64,000 bases of DNA from Diorhabda sublineata (Eukaryota; Arthropoda; Insecta; Coleoptera; Chrysomelidae). Position numbers and translations under genes: made by a program. Positions 22,034 to 34,000 of the stretch are shown here, piece by piece (position 1 is the first letter of the stretch; every line of letters begins with the position of its first letter). The notes beneath the pieces were generated by a model. That model searched no databases. It worked only from the letters and a program-made list of their open reading frames with translations, and was not told where the DNA came from. The stretch covers positions 28,022,086 to 28,086,085 of the forward strand of contig NC_079475.1 of the NCBI RefSeq assembly GCF_026230105.1. Direction: 5' to 3'.

Positions 22034-23822
22034 TTTGTGGAGCGTTTTAATCTAAACTATAAAGAACAGAAAGCGCTATCAAATATTTACGAAATTTACA
22101 TTATTTTCAGTCAACTTCTACACTAAACATCACGTTATTGCTACACAAACTTCAACATTGAATGAAATTTTATTACTCGATAATACGGTTGTCATTTTCT
22201 GGCAGGCTATGAATGAAAATGAAGTTTCAGTCAGTAAGAAATCCAATCTCTCGATTGTCAATTGTACAATCGATGCTGACATGTACAGCAATCGATAATT
22301 ATACTATATTTTGAGAAATATAGTTTCATTAACTAATTATTCACCGAAAATAGCAAGCAACTATTAACAACAAATGATATTGAAACTAATTGAATGAGAG
22401 AAAGCAAATATCATTCAATATCTCGCTGGAAGATTTAGATGTGAATGTTTATGTTCACAAAAAATCGAATGTGGTCGATTTTAACTGTTAAGTTTTATTT
22501 GAATTATATGAATTCCGGCAAAGGGAAAATAGACAATGTTCGACTACTCCGATTAAATCCAATTTCTGTTTGAACGAAAAACAATGTCTTCTCTTGATAT
22601 CAAGTTTTTAAAAAGTTCTCAGGAGTTTACAATTACTCATGTAGGTATATTCTTCATTGTCTATAGGCAACCAATTTAACGGAACAACTAAAAACCAAAA
22701 CAATATTTTCTAGTTATGCAACTATGCTGACACATTGAGAGCTCTATTATACATAATCCTACGTTTTAAGAGTTTAAAGTAAAATCAAATGTGTAATTAT
22801 AAATAGGATATTTTAGATCATTCGAACTTGAATTAATACATTGGATATTAAATAATATCGAATAGTAAATAAATAAAATAATTAAATTTAATAAAAAATA
22901 CAGATAAGTTTCCACTAAAAACTTTTACCCAAATATATTATAGGGAAAACATGGAATGAATTGGATTAACAATGTACAGCACTATGTGTCATTGTATCTA
23001 GTTATCAGATACTCCCCTGAAAGGTTTTTAATTCTCAATGTTGTTTATATTTCCGGCTATTGATTGTCAAATAAGTTGAAGTGTTTTCAATTCTCCTCCG
23101 AATTCCAGGTTTTATCATAATACCAAAAAAATTCCTTATTCCTGCAGAATTAAATTTTTCCTACAACAGGATCATCCTTAAACAAATTATATCCGGCATC
23201 AAATTCCTCTATTACCTAAACGGTTTTCTTTTCATAAATTTCCAACAACAGCAGCATTACCCATAGGTAATAGAAAAAGAAGCTTTCGTAAGAGGAAAAA
23301 CTTACATTATCTATAGGTGAAAGAGAACGCTTAATTTTAAATTAACTATACATGCTCATTCAGTGCGCGTCATACGTTGGGGTAGATCAGGGGTTTGGAT
23401 TTCAACAATCCGTTGATGACATTTATTATATTTACACGTTTATTCGCAAAATAAATTATTTACTATTATACATAACCTGTCTTTTCGATAAAATCAGTAA
23501 ATCATTTTATTGAAATTTCTATGATAATTGATCGGTTTAAATATGCGAGAATTAATTTGAAAATGGCCATGTTAAGAAAATTAGGGTTTTTGATGGTAAC
23601 ACTGAGCCAGCAGTTATGAGAAGGAAGCTGAGAATGAAAAATAAATTATAAGTATTTGATTTTAGTTTTCATTATAACACATATAATAAATCTCATTAGA
23701 CATGAAAAAAAAAAAATGAAATTGTGATAAAAAGCTGTTAGTTGTTGATAAAATTTTTGTCATCTTTGTGGTACTGAATACACTGTTTACACCACCACTA
23801 CACCAGAACTCACAATTACACT
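22034..23822. other. Cbl upstream region and intergenic DNA
   Basis: Presumably holds the Cbl 5' UTR and promoter (reading leftwards from about 22.2 kb), but I cannot place a TATA box or initiator with confidence. The rest is AT-rich with no gene recognised. Confidence 0.35.
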
Positions 23823-24400
23823 AACGCCCGTTTCGATAACCAAGGTATCATCTTCAAAGACTAAAAAAAATTACTCTGATACCTTTCAATCCTGTTTATA
23901 CAAAAGAATTGGAAGGGATATTAAACAGAGTAGGTTTTAAATTGGTTTATAAATCCAACAATACATTAAAACAATTTTTGGGCAATTTAAGGATAAAATA
24001 TCCAATTTGGAAAATTGTTATATATCAAATTAGCTGTGGTGCACATAGCTTAAAATATGGACGGACCGGAAAATCGAGTATTGCTGATCACGCTGATAGT
24101 CATATCATATTAATAATGTAAAATTGTTAAAAAATGTATCCAATAAATTGTCGGATGCATTTGACAATATTGAAGCTGCTGAATGTGAGAGTAGCTTAAA
24201 CAGGGACAAATGACCAGTTCCTTACAGCCCACTCTATAGTTTACTAGTCAAAGAATAAATGTAGAGATTCCCGCCAATGAGTTTTTCCCGCTGGAATTAA
24301 TTTTCGCGGGAGAAGATTTATCGTTGGGAAAATTATGTGTAAAATAGGTAAGTCAAGTCATTAGGTTTTAGTTTAGTGAAGATGATAATTTGGTTATCGA
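23823..24400 (+). pseudogene. Penelope-like element 3' end with GIY-YIG remnant
   Basis: 23909-24121 encodes LNRVGFKLVYKSNNTLKQFL and then ISCGAHSLKY-GRTGKS. This matches the C-terminus of Penelope-type elements: V-Y-K-x-x-N-T-L-x-x-x-L, then the Cys-containing start of a GIY-YIG-type endonuclease (Y-K-I-x-C, Y-x-G-x-T-x-R). The region is framed by TTTCGATAACCAAGGTATCA at 23830 and its near reverse complement ending at about 24402 (GATAATTTGGTTATCGAAA). Such terminal repeats in odd orientation are known for Penelope elements. The RT domain is absent here. Stops and the missing His/Glu show it is dead. Confidence 0.6.
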
Positions 24401-24519
24401 AACGCGTCTCACCAACGGTTCCAGAAATTCCAACTTAACCATTTTAGTACTTTACATTTGTTCACACCCATTATAATATATGTGTTACTACCAAATAAAT
24501 TGGAAACTCCTTTAATGAA

Positions 24520-24800
24520 GATGAAAAAATCTATTTCCAGGTTCTCATACAACAAAACAATGCTAAACCACATACTGAGCAAGTTGGTGGTATCAATATC
24601 CTACTACATCCAGTATTTAGTCCGGACCTTGCACCGTCAGATCACTATATATCCAGAACCATGGTGAAATTATTGCGAAAAGTTCTAAATGCAAAATGTT
24701 GTGCGACAATTTTTTGCATCTAACCTAACGAATGGTTTTATCAAGGGTTCAAAAAGTTTGCTGACATTGGGTTACAGCCATAGAATACGATACCTCGAAT
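24520..24800 (+). pseudogene. mariner transposase C-terminal fragment
   Basis: The plus strand reads QVLIQQNNAKPHTEQ (second Asp block, usually H-D-N-A-R-P-H; D is N here) and LLHPVFSPDLAPSDHYISR with the third catalytic Asp block S-P-D-L-A-P-S-D. After a stop and frame change comes PNEWFYQGFKKFADIGLQ, the W/F-F-x-x-G-I-x-x-L-x-x-R-W segment near the C-terminus. It differs from the copies at 7.4 and 37.8 kb and looks closer to the mauritiana/SETMAR-type mariners. Confidence 0.75.
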
Positions 24801-26626
24801 ATTAGGCTTCCTTTTTGTATGCTTATTTAATATACAAAGTGAACATTGGAAACCGGCATTATTTATGATTTACTCTTGCTCAGGAGCTCCAAACCAAGAG
24901 GGCATGCCTCCCAAGGGCGTAGAGAGATGACAAGGGGGACGGAAAGCGTTTGTAATTTCTTTTTTTATACCACTGAGGTGGCAAATAGGTAAGAATAAAC
25001 AAAAAACCATGTGTGCAATTCACACGTGGTAGAAGTGAAACCTTTAAAAATAGATAATGAAACGAATGTAAAATTTCTGGAAGAGGATAATTGTGTCGTT
25101 TCTTTGTTCCTATGGCCACTTTCCAGCTCCATCATCAGATCAGTAGCATGATGATAAGTCATCATAATATTGCAGTCTAACGCGATTTACACATACAAAA
25201 CACCACGGTTGTTGTGATGCCTTTATTCAAGCTTTGGACTACGCACAAATGTATTAACACACTGTTGGTTTTTCGTTTCATCGATTTTCAAATCACAACG
25301 ATATTAAAGAAGTTTTCATTTTAAAAAATGAACAAATAACATTTCAATGCAATGTTTGATTTTCATTTACACGCATACAATTAATGAAATTAAACATCTT
25401 GTCTATTCAATTTTTCTCTCAACCACTGTTTTAAAACCCGACGTCGTCAATCGCAGTTTATACATATATGTACAAGTTTCGACAACACTCGCTCCGCTTA
25501 ACTTAACATTTATCACTTAGAAAATAGTTGTGTGCCTACCGGACTTGCATGAGCAACTGTAAAATTCATTTCCGCAAACTTGCGACAAATTTGACGTATC
25601 ACTGTACATTTTTTGTTGAAAAATCAGTTTGAGTGTGCAAAATTATTGTATTAAAAGGTAAGTTTGTGTTTATAAAATTCAGTCACTATTTTTATTTGGA
25701 CAATATCGACGTTTTACGTTTCATTTAGACTGTCGGTCACATTATTGTAATTACAGCACTGGAGTTATCCATCTCGTTCATAGAAATAGAAAAAAGAAAA
25801 TGAGTGTTAACTTGTGCAAAGGCTCCGCATATCGCTGTAGGAAAGTTGGCTATATTCTTTTCATATTATACAAAGGTTAACAAACATATATAGGGACATC
25901 AGTGCAAGAAAGTCCAGTTTGAAGAAACATGTAAAAGATGGGCTGAGGAAGGTGATAACATAGTTTATTAAAAAGGTAGAAAGATGGAAAGATGAAATTA
26001 AATGTTTCAGTTAAATACAAAATTTGTCCTCCAACATTATTTGCGTTTTCATTATCTCAAACTATTGAAAAGTGAGCTATGCATTGAGAAATACTTCTCA
26101 TTGTAATTTTGGTGATTCTTCATTCTAAACAGCTCATACAGAGAAACGCAGTAAGCTTGTTCATTGTAGATAGAACATAAAGAGAAACACAGTAAGATTT
26201 TTCGCCCATTCCTGCTCATAATAGTTTTAGGCAGACAAACGTAATTTAGGATTATTTAGAAAGAAATATTCATGTTCGTGATATTCTGTAGGAACTGAAT
26301 GAAGCCTGTGTGTGACGAAAAAATATAAAAAAATGATCTACTGGCTTTAGTCAAATCTTTAATAGTTATTGTGTTAACACGACTCAACAAAAAAAATTTC
26401 GTTCTTTGTCATAAATTTTATTTTATGTTTTTTCTTTCAATTATACACAAAAACGAAAAGAAAATACCTTTTTTTATATAAAGTTTGCTGTTGTGATACT
26501 TACAGAAATAATTCTCATTTCATTTAGTTATAAAATATTTAAAAATACTTCCAGATCAGAGTAGGGTTTTTACATTCACGCCGTGCCTCCAGATGGCACG
26601 CGAGTGATAAATAACGATCAGATGTT
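24801..26626. other. intergenic; possible untranslated first exon near 25.44-25.66 kb
   Basis: About 25435-25660 is richer in CG than its surroundings and ends in TTAAAAG/GTAAGTTTGTG, a near-consensus donor at about 25658, with no long frame before it. This could be a promoter and untranslated exon of a plus-strand gene (perhaps the 30.8-kb gene), but nothing ties them together. The overlapping frames at 24880-25165 show no recognised motif. Confidence 0.25.
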
Positions 26627-28110
26627 TTGTACATGTCTAGAAAATGTAAAATCACATTGCGGAAGTATAAATATGATGCTGATGCATTTTGTTTTATGTG
26701 TGGTAAGTTTATTGAAGTTCGAGACAAAAAATATGAACTAAAGTCATTTCACGTTCCCTGTGAAGCCTACGAAGCATATTTTGACTGTTCTGTTCGGAAT
26801 CAAGACAAGCCTTGGGATCCACATGTTGTTTGTAGTGATTATAAAAGATGTTTGGAAGGTGAGCCATTTTTAATATATTATTAAATCAAATCTTATAGAC
26901 ATATTAATTGTTATTTCTTTATTTCAGATTGGTATTGAGGTGAGAAAAGGTCTATGAAATTTTTACCTACACCAGAACCACCAAAACACCATCTATACCT
27001 ACAAAGATTTTAATGACTTGATCAGTGATATGAATTTGCCGAAAAATAAAGCAGAGCTTTTAGAATCTCGTTTAATACAGTAGAATTTACTCGCTGATGT
27101 TAATATCATAGATCAGCGACCTCGGCATAAAACGTTATCAAAGTTTTTTAAAAAAGAGGATGGACTTTTTTTTCTAACAACATAAAAGGTATGTTCGAAG
27201 AAATTGGCATACCTTGTATTCTTAGCGAATGGCGTTTATTCATTGACAGCTGTACAAAAAGCTTAAAAGCTGTTTTATCACACAACGGAAATGAATTCCC
27301 ATCTCTTCCAATCGCTCATTCAGTACATTTAAAAGAAAATTATGGAAGAGTTAAAATTTGCTTAAATCAGTAAAGTTTCACAGGTATAACTGGCAGCTGA
27401 TTGGACATAATCGGATTTTTGGACTACAGAGCGAATATACAAAGTAACCGTGATACTTGTGCTTATGGGATAAGAGCGGATGCTAAGCACTATATTCAAC
27501 GGTCATGGACTGTAAGAACAGAATTTTGTCGGAAAACGTAAAATATGATTCGATTGTTGGAGCGGAAAAAGTGTTATTGCCGCCTCTGCACATTAATCTA
27601 GTGTTAATGAAAGAATTTGTTAGAAAATTCGATCAAACCTCAGTTTTTGGATACTTGAAAAAGGTTTTTCCTAAGTTATCAGAAGCAAAAGTTAAAGCTG
27701 AGGTTTTTGTTGGTCCGCAAATTAGATAAATTTTCGCCAACGAAGAATTTCCAGAGTTACTAAATCGTATCCAAAAGCGAGTTTAAACAGTTTTAAAGCA
27801 GTAGTTTCTGGATTTTTAGGAAACAGCAAAGCTGAAAAGTACGAAAAGTTAGCTGAAAATATGCTAAAACATTTTACGGACATGTGCTGCTGGATGTCAT
27901 TGAACGTTCATATGCTCCATATCCATTTAGATAAATTAAAAAATAATATGGGAGCGAATTCAAAAGAGCAAGGAGAACGTTTTCATCTGGACATTATGAA
28001 CTTCGAATAGCGTTATTGAAGCGAATACAATGAAAACATGATGAGAGACTATATCTGGGGTTTTTTGAGAGAAAGTACTTATCAACATAGAAAAAAATGT
28101 AAAAGTGTAC
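26627..28110 (+). pseudogene. broken copy of an uncharacterised multicopy invertebrate protein family (CFxCG ... GERFHxDI)
   Basis: Blocks occur in family order: FCFMCGKFIEVRDK and the C-Y-x-x-Y-F-x-C-x-V-x-(D/N)-Q-D-K-x-W-x-P-H-x-x-C-x-x-C zinc-like region (the last Cys is Tyr here). A short GT-AG gap follows (26859-26927), then KRSMKFLP, LPKNKAELLESRL, KEDGLFF, EWRLFIDSCTKSLKAVLSHN, GNEFPSLPIAHSVHLKE and LLPPLHINLVLMKEFVRKFD. Later come LKKVFPKLSEAKVKAEVFVG, PQIR, FLGNSKAEKYEKL, MLHIHLDKLKN and KEQGERFHLDIMN. I recognise this as a family with many uncharacterised copies in insects, hydra and other invertebrates. Function is unknown. At least eight stops or frameshifts. Spacing is that of a full-length protein, so this is a near-complete dead copy. 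Confidence 0.7.
26859..26927 (+). other. putative 69-bp intron inside the broken family copy
   Basis: Exon side TTGGAAG, donor GTGAGC at 26859, acceptor TTTATTTCAG ending 26927. Removing it joins CLEG to DWY in the frame expected for the family (L-x-x-W-L-x-G). This suggests the copy arrived as DNA with its intron rather than by reverse transcription. Confidence 0.5.
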
Positions 28111-28339
28111 ACTTTTAAAGTATTTTTCACTTTTTAGGGAGCTATTTTGAGAGTAAAGGTTGACAGAAATTATAAATATATTTATTTGTGTGGTTTTATC
28201 TTCAATTAAACATTAAAACCACAAATTTTGAAAAATATTGTTTAATCGCTTTTCTAAATACAAAAGCAAACTGTTCTATGTTATATATATTTTTTTCTTG
28301 TAATTACGACCTATACTATCAAAATTTTATACATTGGAG

Positions 28340-28857
28340 TCACGTATAATTATTATTTTTTGTTTTATGTCAGTAAATTTTTCTAACCATATTGTAGATT
28401 CTTAGTTTACTTAAAATATCTTCGACTGTTTCGATGCAGCAAAATAAAAATCTTCATCTCGTTCAAGATACTGCATAATAATTTTCAAATCCAAGACATT
28501 CTTTCTCAAAACAACTATTTTTTTCTCAGCCGCATATAACTTTTCTCAACATTCTCTTATGAAACTCCACATGTTTCTCGATCTTTGTAGGAGATGATGC
28601 ACTGACATCTATGGAATGATAATGTAGGTTTCTATAATCACATGCAAAATTGATAATTCTGGAACATTGGCTTGTTCTTGAATGAATATATATGTTTGTT
28701 CCATAGAAATATACTTATCTATGGCTGTGTATTGATGGAATGAATTTTTCTCTATCTGAACTACTGTCTGTATTTCCTTTTGTTTATACACTATCATCAA
28801 TGCTAAATAATAAACATAAATAAGTAATAACTTTTGTAACCAATAATTGTAGCACAA
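28340..28857 (-). pseudogene. possible coiled-coil fragment of a THAP/P-element-like transposase
   Basis: In changing minus-strand frames: YHSIDVSASSPTKIEKHVEF, then LYAAEKKIVVLRKNVLDLKI and MQYLERDEDFYF. A D-H-x-Y block followed by a Lys/Leu/Glu heptad stretch is typical of THAP-domain proteins just after the zinc finger, but the zinc-finger Cys residues are not visible, so the assignment is weak. Confidence 0.3.
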
Positions 28858-30823
28858 TCCTTTGGTTCTATATATTTTCTGCTTCTAAACGTTATGCTCC
28901 ACGCTGATACAAACGTGGAAGTCTTATCGAGAGGCTATATAAAGCATATAAAGCTCATAATTGCTCTTACTCTGTTGACTTCCATGCCACATATCTGTGC
29001 TACACCCATTTTAACTGGTTAAAACGAAAAGTTTATGTTTTGCGGCGTTTTTATCTTGTGATTGAAGGTTATAGTAACGAATTTCGTTCTCTTCTCAATT
29101 TTTGAGTCTTACAGTGGCTAAAAATTGTAAATATTGGTCCAAATCTTATAAAATAAAGTTTTGTATGCATAATTATTTCGAATAGGCATACTACTAAAGA
29201 TTCTTCATTTATTTGATATATGTATAGTTAATAGTTGGATGAAAAATAGAAATGATTGCGTAACGGATAAATTAAAGTTCAAGGATATCATGGATTTTTT
29301 GAAATTTCCTTTACGTTTAGGAGAGTTTTTAGTTTGTGGCACAAAAAAAGGGAAAGAGAAAGTGAAGACACTTATGTAGGAGAAAAAATCCGAGGCCCAG
29401 TTCTAAGAAAGCTAGATATGCTCCACTTCCTTGTGAAGACAAAAGATTTGATGGCTTCAATCATTGGCCATTTCATGAGAACCAAAAAAACTCCAACATG
29501 TGTCATCTCCAAACTTGTAAGGTTAGGAATAAAATGTGATAAGTGTAGGTTTTTTTGAGTTTAAACAAAGATTAAAACTGTTTTGTTAAATTTCACTGGA
29601 AATAATTTATATCAAATATATTAGTTAAGTACAAAATGTGAGTTGTGCTGGTAGTATGTTGACTCCCATATTACAGAATTGTGATAGTCCCTAAAATTCC
29701 CGAAATTGTCATTTTAAAAATATGAAAAAAATTGATCTTACTAATTAGCTCATAAACTGCTAGTAATAATAATTTTTAACTGAATATATAGAAAAATGAG
29801 TTTCAGAAGCGTAAGGGCTAACTAAATATAATGCTTCGTCAATTACTGACTTACTGGTAGATGGGACACATAAAATAGAGGATACGTACAGTTGGTATTT
29901 ATGTTCACCGATGTCATATTATCGTCGACATTAGTGGCTGCTTCTTTGATATCTGCTCTAGTTCTATACAATTTCAATAATAGTTCAGCAATATAATTTC
30001 AAAGATGTTTTATTTGATATTTTAATGGAAATGTTCAAAACAAATAAGTTTATTTCTTGACCATTTTCAATTTCCGTCATCAATACTGAGTAAGTTTAAC
30101 TTTTTGTTCTCCTATAGGAAACCTGAGCATAATATAGCGTTATATTATCCTGAATAATTACCCTATATAAATGCTTAACGTAAAAACTAATAGTCTTTTT
30201 TTTGACTTAAGAATTTCTTTACAGTTCTTTTATTGAGGAACAAGCTATGATAAAGCAAAAAATAAAAATAGTTTTCTATAGTCACTAGTCAAACAAATTA
30301 GGGTCAACATCATACAAATAATTTTCACCCACTTGAATTAAATCAGAACAGAGTCGGCTCAAACCACTTCTTCAATCACAATAGAAATATAATCAAAACA
30401 ATTTCTACTAATAAACAGAATTAACTTACACAAAGCAGAGCGAACTAAAGGTATGAACAACGTGTCTGTCATAGAGCTGACTCAGAAATTTACCGCAGAA
30501 TATGGCGGCGTTAGTGATGTCCCATTAAAATTGAATGCTCACTCATATAAGTTCATTCTACCTTTCTCTACTTCTATGATCACGTAACGATACTGTATGG
30601 CGATCCTAAATGAAATACAGCAGAACATCGTTAAGTTCGAACTACAGTACGTCACATTGTATCCCGTTCTCACCTCCCCCCTCATTGTGATCGGCTGAGC
30701 AACCAAACACTCCATCAATGCTGTCAAATTGATTTTTAGGTACCTATGTAATTTCCATTGACGTTTATTAATTCCATTTGGAGATACTGCTTTTTTAAAA
30801 ACTAACAATGTAAATAATGAATT
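28858..30823. other. upstream region of the ANL gene; no other gene recognised
   Basis: Should contain the promoter of the plus-strand gene that starts at 30824, unless an untranslated exon lies further left. A 74-codon frame at 29334-29558 has no recognised pattern. Confidence 0.3.
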
Positions 30824-31021
30824 ATGGGTACTAACAGGACATTCAAAAATATTTCAGTAATGACGGATTCACCAAGAAGGAACAGTAAATCTTCAGGAGT
30901 TTCTCGGGGAATCAACTCCTATCGTAGCACAAGTCAAACATTGAATATATTTAAAGACTATGGAGGATTGGGGCATCTATACTATGAAACACTTGCAAGC
31001 GATTTGGATAAAATTCTACAG
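30824..31021 (+). CDS. ANL gene exon 1
   Basis: Residues 1-66, ATG in TTATGG context. A Ser/Arg-rich leader is followed by LGHLYYETLASDLDKILQ, the usual first helix of the family. It ends CTACAG/GTGAAT in phase 0. A second in-frame ATG (residue 13, before TDSPRR) is an alternative start. Confidence 0.75.
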
Positions 31022-34000
31022 GTGAATGACTTTATGTTTATATTCAAATGTATATATAATTTATATTGATACTCCAACATGAGTATATTATATCGAAGCG
31101 ATTCACTATTTGGAAATTAAGCGTATTTTCCAGATAGTGGTGTTTATCATACATTTTATGACGTCGTAATTCATAAACTTTGATGTGGTATTGAATATTG
31201 GATAGGTTATTTCGAAATAATATTTATAATTATGATATACATTGTTGTTTTATAATATTTCTCTTGATATGTGAAACTACCAGTTAATAATAAGGACAAT
31301 CGTCAACGCTTAAGAAAGAATATTTTTTTCGGTAAACGGTAATACCGATTTATTTATACTGAGTAGAGGAAATAAAGCTCAAATCTCAGAAATTTCTGAG
31401 CAGTAATACGGATGAAGATGCAACAAAATGAACTTGATTTGGGAGAGCTTCAGGAAACTTTCTCAACAAAAATAATGAAAAAGAAATGAAAATCGCAGTG
31501 GAAAATGTATTTTGAAAGGCGCATTCTGAATGGTTGATAAATGAAAATTTTGTAACTCGGAAAATATGCCGGAAATGAGTTCTAGTTTATTATTCTGTGG
31601 TTTTGGAGTTTGCTGAATACGAATATCACGATAGAAAAGGTCTACGAAGTACCTGTTGCCCGGGATGGCTGGTTATCTCCAACAGTCCCGTGGAAATTCC
31701 TATAGAAATTTGTCAAATATATACATCCCGGGGGGTTTCGAAGTCGTTAAACACGAATATCATGACAGAAAGAGTAACTAACTAGCCAGTAACCAGCTCA
31801 TTTTCATTATAAAAAAACTATTCAATGTTCATTTTTATGCTACATTATAATTCCGCTTTCTATTTAATATACTACGTCTGCAGTTTCTTTCGTATAAAAT
31901 AATTTTAATATGTGTACAATTAATGCCTGTACAATTTTGGCAAGCGACACAGCAGTAAATCATGCTTCCTGCTTCCACATACAGTCGGTTTTCCATGCGC
32001 AAAATATCATGTTCATGATGATCGGTGCGCCAGGCAAGTGTGTCATTTCTATGGGGACTTAATGCTGTTCTTTTAATTCTTATCCCTAATCAGTGGGATT
32101 CATGCCGCATTAATTCCTGTAAAGCGACATCATTTATAGTTGCGAATCAGCTGTTTTCAAGCTTATTGAAACGATATCACTCAGCGATCCGAAAATTCCC
32201 TGAATGTATATATTCGGACAATGACAGAACAAATGTCCACGTGACTCCAGTAGACATAGATGTGTGAGATACCTTCGCACCAGGTATCTCACAGGTTATC
32301 ATGATCGTGAGCAGTGATCTCTAAAACCCCAAGATGTACATATTTGGCCAATTTTTTAACGATTTCAACGGGGTTCCAGGCGACGACGTAGATGTTCGGC
32401 CACCTTGGTCACCAGGTACCTCGTTTCATCTGTCGTGATATTCGTGTTTAGCGGCCTTCAAACCTCCGGGTAGTAAAATTGAACTCATTTCCGTCAGTAG
32501 AATGAGTGGGCAACATGAAAGAAATACAGTGACATAAAAAAATTTATCATGAGAGGCCCCTCGTTTCTGAGTTGTTGACCTATAAAGTTGAGAAATCAGA
32601 ACTTATATTTAAGCATATTTTAAAATATACATTCCAACATTATGAATTTTTATTGGATGATTACCTATGTTCATGTAGTGTGTTTGACGAAATAAATAGT
32701 TCCAAACTACTAGCTTAAGGCCAGGGGCAGGTGGTAAAATAAATTTGTCAATCGATTTTTTAACAAAAATGTAAAAGACCATATTTTCATCCCCGTCACA
32801 ATTGATTGGATTATACTTTATTTTCCCTCGCGGCAAACGTTCTACTCGACACTGCTTTTGCACTGCGAGAATTCGAGACAACAATCTTGCACTAATTTTT
32901 GTCATATTTGAATCATGTAGGATTCTTAGAACATTTATTTTGGGAATGCGGTCTGGTCTGTGCTGTTTTTAGAAGCCGTTCGCTTAAAACAATTTCTTCC
33001 ACTAATTTGATGTTTTTTGGAATAGTCACCATCATAGGACTTTCCTAGTGAGTCATCTTCTAATAATTCTCGTCTTCAGCAAAACAGGTTAGACCAATTT
33101 TTAATTGTTAAAATTGTTGGACACTAGTCACCGCAAATAGCCTCCATTCGGTTTTTGGTTTGTGTTGGTGTTAATCATTGTTTAGTCAAAAATTTTATAA
33201 GAACGTGACATTTTTCAAAACAACATGACTGAGTAATTGTTCGAGCTCTACTACAATAAAATGAATCGGAGCAGCAAGGTGAAACTTTGTGTAAAGCTTG
33301 TTGAGACTTGTCACTGACTCGATGTTCATGTCCAACGTCTGCACGTCTGCCTTTCTAGTGGGTCTTGCAAATACGGTTCTTGGTGGGATTATGTTGTACA
33401 GCTCGGAAGAGCATTTGCTTTGGTAGTTTCGGTAAAGAAAGTAAGGTCAGCAACCTTTCTTCTATGCGCTAAGCTGACCAAGTTTCTCAGTGCCCTCTTT
33501 TCTATTCAGTCGAGCACCATAACAGTATGCTTGGGAGCCTATCCTAGCTCTGTATATGCGAGCAATACTCCAAAGATGGACGAATATGTAGAGGATCAGA
33601 AGCTGCTTCGGAATATATAGATTCTTGGGCTATGGTACGAATATTCAAAAAAGGCATCAGTTGATGTTTCGGAGCACTTAATTTTGCATCTATAAATAAA
33701 ATTTGGTTAAGTTTGTCAAAACATGATTAAATAACCTTAGAACTTGTTTTTATAAGCACGTCCCTTGTTTCTCTTATAAATTCCATTTCTTACTTCTCGA
33801 CGACGTTTCTTAGCACTTATCTCTTTTTCCTTATATTCAGTAGCGCTGTTTCAATCATTTTTAAATTAAATATGGATGAGAAGCTTTACCGTTAAATGTC
33901 ATTGTTGTAAACCAGAAATTTTAGCTTGAAATCACGTGGGAACAGAACTTAATATACCAGACTAGCCACCCTACAAGTTCAAAGAAAAGCTGAATCATTT

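Noticed and set aside
32609..32905. 98-codon minus-strand frame in ANL intron 1
   Set aside because: No recognisable pattern, and it does not join to neighbours by splice phase.
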